Notes under the pieces: model-generated | Seen by the model: the letters and a program-made list of their open reading frames with translations, nothing else | What the model was told of the DNA's origin: nothing | Database searches by the model: none | Program-made: the position numbers and the translations under genes | Origin: Gammaproteobacteria bacterium | GTDB taxonomy: Bacteria > Pseudomonadota > Gammaproteobacteria > Ga0077554 > Ga007554 | Reading direction: 5' to 3' | Length of the DNA stretch: 64,000 bases | Assembly (NCBI GenBank): GCA_040183005.1 | Contig: JAMPIW010000007.1 | Span: 1,047,314-1,111,313 of the forward strand | Shown here: one piece after another, positions 20,771 to 29,936 of the stretch | Layout of the letters: every line of letters starts with the position of its first letter | Numbering within the stretch: position 1 is the stretch's first letter

Positions 20771-22230
20771 TGGTCTCTCCCTTTATGTTTGCTGCGATAC
20801 AGCGCTGCATCGGCGCGCTCGAATACCTGGGCCACTGTGTCGACGCCTCCAAACTGGGCGACGCCACCGCTCACGGTAATGGGCACGCGTGATCCGCTGT
20901 GCTGGAATTCACAGCCGCGCACACCCGCGCAAAGCTTATCCGCCACGATACCGGCGCTTTGAATATTGGTCTCCGGCAACAAGATGACGAATTCCTCCCC
21001 GCCATAGCGGGCCATGAAATCCACGTCACGCAGGTGTTTGCACAGCTCCTGAGCAATGACCCTGATCACCTTATCCCCCGCCTGGTGCCCATACAGATCG
21101 TTAACGCGTTTGAAATGATCAATGTCGATAACGATCATCGACAGCGGCGCATGGTAGCGTCGCCAGCGTGCGTACTCATCTGCGACGCGCTTCTCATAGG
21201 CCATCCGGTTGGGAATGCCCGTCAAGGCGTCCTGCAGGGCGTTTTCCTGCTCCTTGCGCACCCTGCTGTGCAACCGGCTGATTTCTTTTTCCATGTCACG
21301 CAGACGGGATGTCAACACATCAACCTGATGCTTTGAATCAACCTGACGCTGCGTTTCATCCTGCCGGAAGGTGTCCATATGCTCGCGTATGCCATCCAGA
21401 CGCCGCTGAATCACCTGCTTTAACTGGCCGATATCGGAGACCTCTTTCATGGTGGTCTCGATACCCTCGACCTGGGCATGCACCGCAATATCCAACTGGT
21501 GCTGGTTTTGCTGCGACGCCTGCTGCGTTATCGCATTATCAGACAAGCGCTGATCTATTTCCTGCAAACGCTCGGTGAGCTGAAGCAGGAAGGCCTCAAG
21601 ATCGCTTTTTTCGCTACGGATCTTATCCAGGGCATCGGCCACCAGCACCGCAATTGATTGCAATGATGACGAAAGTGCGCTCGGATCAGTGTCCTCGCCA
21701 AGCTGCTGCTTGAGCACTTCCACCTGCTCGGTCATCTCGGGTTGCAGGGCCAAACGCTCCAATAGCTGGGCAAGGGCTTCGTGAACATCGGAGGGAATGC
21801 CTCTTGGTTGAGCAACTTCCGCAACCACCGGCGTCTCGCGGGCGCCCTTTGAGGAAAGCCCACCCAGCAATTTCCCCAAAAATCCCGGCGCCGTTTCAGC
21901 GCGGTTTTCCACAGCCGCCGTTTCCGTGGGTGCTGGCTTTGGCGCCGGTCGCTGATCCAGCTTTAGCAACGCTTGGGAGATCCCTTCGATACGATCCTGT
22001 AATCCCACGGCACCCACGCCATCCCGGATCGCCTTGCGTAGACTCTCCAGCTGAACATCAATCTCGGGATGGATACCGTCAGCCGCCAGTGCCAAACGGG
22101 AGATGCAGCGGCGCAGGGTTTTTTCCAAACCTTCCCACTGCTCCTGCTTTTGCTCAAGCTTCTCCAGGGAATCATAATACTTCTGACGCCACTGCTCGAA
22201 ATCCTGCTGATTGCCGCCTTCTTGCTTCAT
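20752..22230 (-). CDS. Diguanylate cyclase with N-terminal coiled coils
   Basis: A 492-residue protein with a long charged, helical, coiled-coil-rich N-terminal region (about 1-330) and a C-terminal GGDEF domain. The active site is GGEEF (residues 410-414), and the inhibitory I-site RxxD is present as RDVD (401-404), so it should synthesise c-di-GMP with product inhibition. The ALQDALTGIPNRMAYEKR opening of the domain is typical. No membrane segment is visible, so it is likely cytosolic and controlled through the coiled coils. First gene of a three-gene unit with the secreted RNase and barstar. Confidence 0.9.
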   Translation of the reverse strand: MKQEGGNQQDFEQWRQKYYDSLEKLEQKQEQWEGLEKTLRRCISRLALAADGIHPEIDVQLESLRKAIRDGVGAVGLQDRIEGISQALLKLDQRPAPKPAPTETAAVENRAETAPGFLGKLLGGLSSKGARETPVVAEVAQPRGIPSDVHEALAQLLERLALQPEMTEQVEVLKQQLGEDTDPSALSSSLQSIAVLVADALDKIRSEKSDLEAFLLQLTERLQEIDQRLSDNAITQQASQQNQHQLDIAVHAQVEGIETTMKEVSDIGQLKQVIQRRLDGIREHMDTFRQDETQRQVDSKHQVDVLTSRLRDMEKEISRLHSRVRKEQENALQDALTGIPNRMAYEKRVADEYARWRRYHAPLSMIVIDIDHFKRVNDLYGHQAGDKVIRVIAQELCKHLRDVDFMARYGGEEFVILLPETNIQSAGIVADKLCAGVRGCEFQHSGSRVPITVSGGVAQFGGVDTVAQVFERADAALYRSKHKGRDQWSVEE

Positions 22231-22266
22231 CGCGTTTTTCCCGCCTCACAACATGGCCATCAACTA

Positions 22267-22409
22267 TCCTACTGTGTCACAACGCGATCAGGGGATGCAG
22301 TGCAAGGCAAAATCGGGCGAAAAAGCGGAGTTTACACGGAGTAAATGAGCATTTTGAGCCTGATTTTAACGCCGCAATGCGCCCCTCAGCGCTTTGTGAC
22401 ACAGTAGGA
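22267..22409. mobile_element. MITE-like 143-bp palindromic element
   Basis: Terminal inverted repeats of about 28 bp (TCCTACTGTGTCACAA at both ends) enclose an imperfect palindrome with no coding potential. CTA flanks both ends as a possible target duplication, and the right-hand CTA is the complement of the dapB stop codon TAG. Small non-autonomous elements of this kind are moved by a transposase encoded elsewhere. No other copy is seen in this window. Confidence 0.7.
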
Positions 22410-23300
<891 letters not shown>

Positions 23301-23430
23301 ACATTGTAATATTGGGATTAGAGCAAGCGACTTTTGCACGGACTCGTGGGCACCCATCTGGTGGATTGGCCATGTGTTGGCGACGATAACCGCTCTTGTG
23401 GGTTGTTCGCACATACAACGCTGCGCTCGC

Positions 23431-23808
23431 TCACCGTTCAAAGCGCTCGATTTTGAGTGACTCGATAGGCACGAAATGCTTGATGTTGCCGGTGAGTAAG
23501 ATGAGATTATGTTCCAACGCGGTGGCGGCGATGAGCGCATCACCCAACTGCAATCCGTCACTCAAAGACAATGCCTCCATCAAGGCGGTCGCGCGTTCGG
23601 TAATTGCAGGTGTCAGCGGCAGGCGTTGCGTTCTGCGCATCTCGAAACTTTTTTGCACTGCGGCCATCTCCGCTTTGCTGCGAAAGCCCTGCAACAACTC
23701 AAGCCACGTGACCGCTGAAATGGTCAGGTTCGGCAACTGATCGAGCCGCCGTGTTGCTTGTGGTAGGCCGCGCAGATGCCAGATCAATACATCGGTATCC
23801 ACCAGCAT
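23431..23808 (-). CDS. VapC-type PIN-domain toxin
   Basis: A 125-residue PIN-domain endoribonuclease of a type II toxin-antitoxin pair. The acidic metal site fits Asp4 (LVDTDVLIW), Glu37 (WLELLQG) and Asp90 (LQLGDALIAATA). Such toxins usually cleave tRNA or rRNA. The ATG immediately follows the TAA of the upstream antitoxin gene, so translation is coupled. It sits with its antitoxin between two 44-bp direct repeats next to dapB. Confidence 0.85.
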   Translation of the reverse strand: MLVDTDVLIWHLRGLPQATRRLDQLPNLTISAVTWLELLQGFRSKAEMAAVQKSFEMRRTQRLPLTPAITERATALMEALSLSDGLQLGDALIAATALEHNLILLTGNIKHFVPIESLKIERFER

Positions 23809-24069
23809 TTACGGCTCCTGTTCGCGTGAGAAGCGTGGCGCGCGCAGCTTGTGCAGATAAGCGTCCACGTCCGCCATGTCTTCGCGATCACGCCAAATGC
23901 CGAATGCAGGATCGTTGGTGACAAAGGGTTCTGCCTGATTCGCGGCAGTCTGCTCCGCCTCTTCCTCGATGCGCACAGTCACCCGCGCATTGCTCTTTGC
24001 GTGCAACCGCTCGCGCCAATCCTGGGGCAGATCGTCCACCTTTACATGCTCAATTACAATCGCATTCAT
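23809..24069 (-). CDS. Antitoxin partner of the PIN-domain toxin
   Basis: An 86-residue protein that begins MNAIVIEHVKVDDLPQDW, a start seen in small antitoxins found upstream of PIN genes. An acidic, Pro- and Arg-containing C-terminus (about 45-86) would fit toxin binding. No classic AbrB or RHH motif is obvious, so the assignment rests mainly on position: it lies directly upstream of the toxin with no gap. Confidence 0.7.
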   Translation of the reverse strand: MNAIVIEHVKVDDLPQDWRERLHAKSNARVTVRIEEEAEQTAANQAEPFVTNDPAFGIWRDREDMADVDAYLHKLRAPRFSREQEP

Positions 24070-24186
24070 GCCTCACCTCACTTCAGTCTGGCGGCAGGAA
24101 CGTAAGCGGATCATCCCACTCTCCGTTTTAACTGCCCGCGTTCAACAAACAGATCAATCACCAGCAACACCCTCGCGCTCGCAATC

Positions 24187-24230
24187 AGAGTCTAATTCAC
24201 CCCATCAAGAAAGACAAAATCAGAAAAATC
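24187..24230. repeat. 44-bp direct repeat, copy 2 (toxin-antitoxin far side)
   Basis: Begins AGAGTCTAATTCACCC and ends AGAAAAATC; about 84% identical to the copy at 23257-23300, 930 bp away in the same orientation. Confidence 0.65.
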
Positions 24231-24242
24231 CATCCCGGCTAC

Positions 24243-24290
24243 TTGACATTACCATCAATTGCAAATGATAATCATTCTCAATTGATGGTA
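24243..24290 (+). promoter_or_regulatory. Sigma-70 promoter with overlapping Fur box inside a 41-bp palindrome
   Basis: TTGACA (24243-24248) and TGATAA/GATAAT (from 24266 or 24267) are spaced 17-18 bp. The -10 lies in AAATGATAATCATT, a close match to the Fur operator. The whole segment 24250-24290 is a 41-bp palindrome whose outer 12-bp arms (TACCATCAATTG) match perfectly. Bound Fe-Fur would cover the promoter. It lies about 105 bp upstream of the peroxiredoxin-like gene. Confidence 0.8.
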
Positions 24291-24395
24291 GCTAAATCGA
24301 ACAAGCAAGCAAGGAACACCACCTGCGCCTCACCAGCAACGGAAAATTGATTCTGACGAAGCCCATTATTAAACCGCCACGAAGGAGACACGGCC

Positions 24396-24920
24396 ATGCT
24401 AACCATCGGACAAACCATCCCTGCCATCGACGTCGAAGCCCTTACGCCCCATGGCGACTATCGCATCATCAACCTGGGCGAACAGCGCAGCCGATGGAAG
24501 GTGCTGTTTTTCTGGCAGTGGGACTTCACCTTCACCTGCCTTATGAACATCCGCGCCTACCACGATCTGGTCAGGCAATTCACGGAAAGCGACGCAATAT
24601 TGCTCGGCGCAAGCGTGGACAGCGTTTATGCGCATCGCGCCTGGACCACCAACGGCCTGGGAAAAATCGGCTTCCCCCTCATCGGCGATGCCACGCGCCA
24701 GCTCGCCAGACGCTTTGGGGTGCTCTCCGGGGAAGAGGGCATGGCCGAGTATGCCACCTTCATTATCGACCCCAGCGGGCAAGTCGCCGGGGTTTCCACA
24801 AACCCAATGAATGTGTCACACAGCGCACGGGAGGCCTTGCACATGCTGCGGATGATCCAAACAGGCAGAGCTGCCGACCACGATCAGCCACCCTCCCCGC
24901 CCTACGGCAGAGTGGCATAG
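24396..24920 (+). CDS. AhpC/TSA-like peroxiredoxin-family protein with altered active site
   Basis: A 174-residue thioredoxin-fold protein. The peroxidatic cysteine position is Cys48 in WDFTFTCLMN, and Thr45 is kept. The canonical active-site Pro (PxxxTxxC) is Gln41, and the Arg found before the xTFxID segment is Tyr119 (AEYATFIIDPSG). No C-terminal resolving cysteine exists, so it would be 1-Cys if active. GAAGGAGAC forms a strong ribosome site before the ATG. A Fur-box promoter lies upstream, so it is probably iron-repressed. Either a divergent peroxidase or a thioredoxin-fold protein with another job. Confidence 0.8.
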   Translation: MLTIGQTIPAIDVEALTPHGDYRIINLGEQRSRWKVLFFWQWDFTFTCLMNIRAYHDLVRQFTESDAILLGASVDSVYAHRAWTTNGLGKIGFPLIGDATRQLARRFGVLSGEEGMAEYATFIIDPSGQVAGVSTNPMNVSHSAREALHMLRMIQTGRAADHDQPPSPPYGRVA

Positions 24921-24943
24921 CAGGTACTGCGAACGGCCACCCT

Positions 24944-25321
24944 TTACTTCTTCAACAGCGCCTTGAGATCGGCGAACGGCTTGAATTGGGCTGAGGTCTC
25001 TTGCATTCCTCCTGGGGTCACCGCCCCCTGCCCAGCGGCTTCCAGATACCGCGAGTGTTCATTGTCGTGACAATAAATGCACAGCAACTCCCAGTTACTG
25101 CCATCGGATGGATTATTGTCGTGGTTGTGATCCCGGTGATGGACAGTGAGCTCACGAAGATTTTCCCGGCTGAACTCGCGCATGCACCGCCCACATATCC
25201 AAGGGTAAAGCTTGAGCGATTTCTCCCGATAGCCCAACTCCCGCTGTGTCTTGTTGCGCTGGGCCTCGGCTACAATCCGGTCCAGCTTATCGTTGTTGGG
25301 TTGTGATTTCTTCGTCGGCAT
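24944..25321 (-). CDS. yajD: YajD-family HNH nuclease
   Basis: A 125-residue HNH protein close to E. coli YajD: GYREKSLKLYPWICGRCMREF, ENLRELTVHHRDHNHDNNP, NWELLCIYCHDNEHSRYLE and the C-terminal FADLKALL are all conserved. The Cys pairs CGRC and CIYC would hold a structural zinc, and the His cluster is the nuclease metal site. Its role is unknown. I take the second ATG (25321), eight bases after GAGG; the first lies only two bases after it. Convergent with the peroxiredoxin-like gene. Confidence 0.88.
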   Translation of the reverse strand: MPTKKSQPNNDKLDRIVAEAQRNKTQRELGYREKSLKLYPWICGRCMREFSRENLRELTVHHRDHNHDNNPSDGSNWELLCIYCHDNEHSRYLEAAGQGAVTPGGMQETSAQFKPFADLKALLKK

Positions 25322-25841
25322 ATGCATTTCCTCGATTCGCGTTCACCTCAAGATTGATGGGCATTATAGAGCATTTTTTGAGCAGAATTTAGTGCGACAG
25401 CCATCCAGACACGCCAACATTAACATTGCCGCTATGGCCTGAACCCACAAGGGTTTCATCAAATACACCTGCATTGCGCAGGAACAAATTGGGCGGACGT
25501 GAATCGGTGGATCGTCCAAATTTACTCGCACAACCGAGTGTTTTCTGTTGCCTCAAATTCGCTCATCACCTGCTTGGTTCTTGGTTCCGGCTTAGGATAA
25601 TTCCCGCACCCGTTTGCAGGATGAGCAGATGGTGGGTGGAACCCAGCGGCTGTTCGCTATAACGCTTCCGCCAGTCTCACCTTCAAAAAAACAACACCTC
25701 TCTAAAGTTCCCGCCCTGCGGGCCGATACACATAGCGCACGGGTGATGCGTAAATCCCGGCCGGCGCGATGTATGCGGTCTTTGCCGAACACCAGGCACA
25801 CCCAATGCCCCCCGGCACAAACAACTGAGAAAGGCCCGCCC
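25322..25841. other. Gene-free stretch upstream of the propeller lipoprotein
   Basis: About 520 bp between yajD and the lipoprotein start. I see no convincing coding region, tRNA or recognisable riboswitch. It must carry promoters for both flanking genes. A c-di-GMP (GEMM) aptamer was looked for and not found. Confidence 0.5.
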
Positions 25842-28212
25842 ATGATCCGCTTACTCTTTCGCTCCCTCACCCCCGCGCTCACGCTGGCCTCGATACTCGC
25901 CTTGGCCGCTTGCGGGGGCGGGGGGTGGAGGGTCTGATCCTGGCGGCAATGGTGGCGGCGGTGACATCACACCACCCACCCTGGCTTCCATAACCCCGAC
26001 CAACGGCGCGACGGAGATCACCGTAAACCCCACTGTATCCGCCACCTTCTCCGAGGCCATGAATGCCTCGACCATCAGCACCAGCACCTTCACGCTCACC
26101 GGCCCCAGCGGGGCCGTCTCCGGCACAGTCAGTTACACCGGCAACACCGCCATCTTCTCACCCACGGCCGCACTTGCCAATAGCGCGACCTATACCGCGA
26201 CGATCACCACCGGCGCGCAGGATGCGGCCGGTAATGCGTTGGCGGCGAACTATTCCTGGAGCTTTACGACCATTGCGGTAGGAGTGGTCGACACCAGCAA
26301 CCCCACCACCGTCGGCGGCAGTGTGTCTGGCCTGCAAGGTTCGCTCGTGCTGCGCAACAACGGCGGTAACGATCTCGCTCTCAGCTCCAATGGCGCCTTC
26401 ATCTTTAGTACGGCCTTCGCCGCTGGCACTGCGTATAACGTGACGGTTGCGACCCAGCCAGTTAGTCAGAGCTGCACCGTATTGAATGGCGCCGGCACAC
26501 TTGCGGCGAATGTCACCAATGTCAGCGTGAGCTGCGTGCTCGCGGCACCGGCGGCACCCACCGTCACGCTCGGGTTCGGCATCAAACAACTCCAGTTCGC
26601 GTGGTCCGCTATCAGCGGCACTACCTATTATCGCGTGTTCGAGAACCCCGACGGTGTCTCTGGCTATAGCCAGGTCGGCGCTGACCTGACCGCCACCAGT
26701 TATAACCACGGCATCGTGCTGTATCGCCGCGTCAATGCCTCTTACTTTGTGCAGGCCTGCAACAGCGCGGGCTGCACGGCCTCCCCTGCGGTATATGTGT
26801 CCGTCGGCCTGACCCAGTCCATCGGTTATTTCAAAGCCTCGAACACAAACGCAGGTGACTGGTTCGGAACCGCCGTTGCCCTCAGCATCGATGGCAACAC
26901 CCTGGCGGTGGCTGCCTACCGTGAGGACAGCAACGCCGAACTCATCAACGGCAACCAGGCGGATAATTCGGCGAGCTTCGCCGGCGCGGTGTACGTATAC
27001 ACGCGCAGTGCGGGGGTCTGGTTACAGCAGGCCTATGTGAAGGGCTCGGGTACAAGTGTTAGCTTCTTCGGATACGCCGTTGCCCTCAGCAGCGATGGCA
27101 ACACCTTGGCGGTGGGTGCCCCTGCGGCGGGATCCAGCGGCCAGGTGAACGTATACACGCGCAGCGCTGGGGTTTGGTCATCTTCGGGCTATGCGCAGGC
27201 ATCGAACGCAAACTTAACTGACTGGTTCGAAACCGCCGTTGCCCTCAGCAGTGATGGCAACACCCTGGCGGTGGGTGCCCCCTTTGAGGACAGCAACGCC
27301 ACCGGCATCAATGGCAACCAAGCGGATAATTCGGCGACTGACGCCGGCGCGGTGTATGTCTACACGCGCAGCGCCGGGGTCTGGCCACAGCAGGCCTATG
27401 TGAAGGCATCGAACACAAACGCAGGTGACGATTTCGGACGCGCCGTTGCCCTCAGTGGCGATGGCAACACCCTGGCGGTGGGTGCCCCCTTTGAGGACAG
27501 CAACGCCACCGGCATCAATGGCAACCAGGCTGACAATTCGGTGAGCGAAGCCGGTGCGGTGTATGTCTACACGCGCAGCGCTGGGATTTGGTCACAGCAG
27601 GCCTATGTGAAGGCCTCGGACACAAACGCATATACCGTGCTCGGCGATATGTTCGGCTTCGCTGTTGCCCTCAGCGGCGATGGCAACACCCTGGCTGTGG
27701 GTGCCCACCGGGAGGACAGCAACGCCACCGGCATCAACGGTAACCATTTGGACAATTCGGCGAGCGATGCGGGCGCGGTGTACGTTTACACACGCAGCGC
27801 CGGGGCTTGGTCACAGCAGGCCTATGTGAAGGCATCGATCACAAGCCCAACTGGTGGCGAGTTCGGCTTTGCCGTTGCCCTCAGCAGTGATGGCAACGCC
27901 CTGGCGGTGGGTGCCCACCGGGAGTCCAGCAACGCCACCGGCATCAACGGCAACCAGCTGTGGTCCAGTTTGGCGATCCACGCCGGCGCGGTGTACGTAT
28001 ACACGCGCAGCGCTGGGGTCTGGTCACAGCAGGCCTATGTGAAGGCCTCGAACACAAACGCATCTGACCTGTTCGGAACCGCCGTTGCCCTCAGCGGCGA
28101 TGGCAACACCCTGGCTGTGGGTGCCGTCGATGAGGACAGCAACGCCACTGGCATCAACGGCAACCAGGCGGACAATTCGGCGAGCGGCGCTGGCGCGGTG
28201 TACCTGTACTGA
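25842..28212 (+). pseudogene. Frameshifted lipoprotein: Ig-like domain plus seven FG-GAP-type repeats
   Basis: The ATG at 25842 (GAGAAAGG upstream) starts a lipoprotein signal MIRLLFRSLTP ... LALAAC with a good lipobox, but its frame ends after a G-rich tract at about 25913-25931 (GGGGGCGGGGGG). The rest continues in the next frame to 28212: GGSDPGG linker, an SbsA/Big_5-type Ig-like domain (about 25970-26270), a second beta-rich region, then seven repeats of about 60-70 residues (AVALSxDGNTLAVGA ... GAVYVYTRSAGVW), enough for a seven-blade integrin-like propeller. An in-frame product would need one base skipped or two added. Possible causes are a real mutation, phase variation or a homopolymer sequencing error. 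Confidence 0.75.
26826..28212 (+). repeat. Seven tandem FG-GAP-like coding repeats
   Basis: Seven in-frame units of about 150-220 bp, each encoding (W/L)FG-x-AVALSxDGNTLAVGA, then EDSNATGINGNQADNS and AGAVYVYTRSAG. Units 3 to 7 are highly similar at DNA level, which implies recent expansion or gene conversion. The second unit lacks the EDSNATGINGNQ insert. The last ends at VYLY, closing the ring. Confidence 0.8.
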
Positions 28213-28620
28213 TTGATCCGAGGTTATGGGATTCAAAGACTATGATTCGAACATACGGACTTTATTGGCATGTTGATAAAGTGTTCTGGGGGCACCAAGC
28301 GCCATCGTACTTCACATCACACGGAGTGCCGATATGAAGTACGATGGAAAAAATGATCTGGAAAGGCCTGCCGAAGAAATCCGGCGGTTTCCGCTACAAT
28401 GGCTGCAAAGAAAGCTTGGTGTCAGAAAGCTTGGTGTCAGGTCTTGCGTTAACGCATAGCCCCTGCTCTTGCTGTTGTTAATTTCACAAAGAGTGTTGCA
28501 TTGCAAGACCTGACAAAATAGTTTGTTGCTTGACACCATAATTTGTTGCTCTGGCCTCATCGTTGGTGTGTTCCTTAATTAAAACGTTGCGTACATCGAA
28601 ATTGTGACAGGAGGAGAGAA
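28213..28620. repeat. Gene-free, repeat-rich stretch
   Basis: Contains a perfect 12-bp inverted repeat (CCATCGTACTTC, 28302-28313 against 28336-28347), a perfect tandem duplication of GAAAGCTTGGTGTCA (28410-28439), an inverted repeat GTCAGGTCTTGC (28436-28447 against 28503-28514) and two direct TTTGTTGCT copies. No gene is supported. It resembles debris or insertion hot spots of REP-type elements. Confidence 0.6.
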
Positions 28621-29211
28621 ATGAACTTAGGGGCTGACGCGTTCTCGAACGTCATGGCGTGCATTTCGCTAATTGTTTCAATCGCACTTGCGGTCTTCTA
28701 CATCAGAGATAGGAGGCATGTGAAGTTTTCCATCGAAAGCGAGCATGCAAATCAGTTGTTGGCATGGCATGCGACTGTCGTTGAGCTATTAGTCGCGCTA
28801 CGTAACAGCGCCAAGAACAATAAGGACGAAGAAAGGCGCTCATTGCTGGTACGGTTATCTGCGTTAATTGAGCAAGGCCGATTCTATTTTCCAAACATAG
28901 ACCCTGATGGCTATGGCGCAGAAAAGCCCCCTGCGTACCGCGGGTATCGAAACATTGCATTAGATTTTCTAGTGGCTTCCTACAATCTGCACCATAAGAC
29001 CTACACGGAGCGAATCGAGAAACAAGCCGTATACCTACAAAAACTATTTACGTCTGTTGTGTTTGAAGTGGTGCGACCAGCGGAACGTCTAGTGAAAATA
29101 CATAACCTCGCTGATCATTACTTTGTTAAAGACCTTTCCGTAGAGAATCTCGAAGAGCAGGAACAAATTGACGCAATTAGTCATATGTGGGATAGACCCA
29201 GATTAAGGTAA
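28621..29211 (+). CDS. Unknown protein with one N-terminal membrane anchor
   Basis: A 196-residue protein not recognised as a known family. An N-terminal hydrophobic segment (about 8-27) is followed by YIRDRRHVKF, giving a cytoplasmic soluble domain of mostly helical, charged sequence by the positive-inside rule. A GGAGGAGAG ribosome site precedes the ATG. It lies 29 bp upstream of the TerB-like gene on the same strand, so the two may be co-transcribed. G+C is lower than its neighbours, which suggests acquisition. Confidence 0.65.
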   Translation: MNLGADAFSNVMACISLIVSIALAVFYIRDRRHVKFSIESEHANQLLAWHATVVELLVALRNSAKNNKDEERRSLLVRLSALIEQGRFYFPNIDPDGYGAEKPPAYRGYRNIALDFLVASYNLHHKTYTERIEKQAVYLQKLFTSVVFEVVRPAERLVKIHNLADHYFVKDLSVENLEEQEQIDAISHMWDRPRLR

Positions 29212-29240
29212 GATTAAGTTCGTAGGATGGGTGATTTGAA

Positions 29241-29816
29241 ATGGCGATGTTCGGCTTTCTTGGTTTAGATAAAACCGTCACTGCTGCCGCTGCGGCGGGA
29301 GGCGCGCTCGTCGGCGCTGGCGCGGCGCATGTTTATCACAAAATAACAACGGGCGGTAAGATCAAGCGCCTTGAAGAGAGGCTAGGCGACGTTGACGATG
29401 AGGCGCAGGAGAGAGCGGTTAAGAAGATCGCCATCTTGAAGGCGCTGGCCCACCGCGACGGCTCGTTCCATGCGGAGGAGAAGCTTTTTCTATATCGCTA
29501 CATACTCTTGTGTCCTCACCTGCCTGCCGATTTGAAGGTCTCATTGGGGCGGGAGCTTGAGGAGCCACCACCCACCCTGCTGAGCGAGATATGGAAAAAA
29601 ATCCGCGAAGTGATCCGTTTTTCCGATCTCTTCAAAACGGACGAAGAGGCGGCGGGGTTTGTGCAAACAATGTTGCAGCTGGCCAAGGCGGATGGCCAGA
29701 CCGACCCATCCGAAATGGATCAGATAAACAAAGTGTGCGCTGATTGTAAAATTCCAGTGCATCTTCATCCCATCGTCAATACAACGAGCCTAACCCGCCA
29801 AGGCTGTACTGGATGA
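29241..29816 (+). CDS. TerB-like helical protein
   Basis: A 191-residue protein starting MAMFGFLGLDKTV, with an Ala/Gly-rich hydrophobic stretch (about 13-33), a short coiled coil, and then a helical region. The segments KIAILKALAHRDGSFHAEEKLFL and MLQLAKADGQTDPSEMDQI resemble the paired acidic-helix motifs of TerB/tellurite-resistance-type domains. The role of such proteins is unclear, often membrane stress. The C-terminal 15 residues look unstructured. It follows an unknown membrane-anchored protein. Confidence 0.6.
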   Translation: MAMFGFLGLDKTVTAAAAAGGALVGAGAAHVYHKITTGGKIKRLEERLGDVDDEAQERAVKKIAILKALAHRDGSFHAEEKLFLYRYILLCPHLPADLKVSLGRELEEPPPTLLSEIWKKIREVIRFSDLFKTDEEAAGFVQTMLQLAKADGQTDPSEMDQINKVCADCKIPVHLHPIVNTTSLTRQGCTG

Positions 29817-29878
29817 AGTGAACGCCAACACCTCACCGCTCCATTGTCTTAATTTCTTCAACGTTTTCAATTATTCTC

Positions 29879-29907
29879 GAAAGCATCAAAAAATATTTGA
29901 TGCTTTC
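29879..29907. terminator. Perfect 12-bp-stem hairpin upstream of selO
   Basis: GAAAGCATCAAA and TTTGATGCTTTC pair around AAATA, 29 bp before the selO ATG. It could end the transcript of the TerB-like gene or regulate selO. No T-run follows. Confidence 0.45.
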
Positions 29908-29936
29908 AACAATAATTCTCCTGTTACAATTGCGCA

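Noticed and set aside
24347-24994. 215-codon frame overlapping the peroxiredoxin-like gene
   Set aside because: Basic, low-complexity product with no family resemblance; the other frame encodes a clear thioredoxin-fold protein.
25322-25841. c-di-GMP riboswitch before the lipoprotein
   Set aside because: The conserved GEMM core and paired helices are not present.
26826-28212. CRISPR-like repeat array
   Set aside because: Units are about 200 bp, coding and in frame; they are protein repeats.
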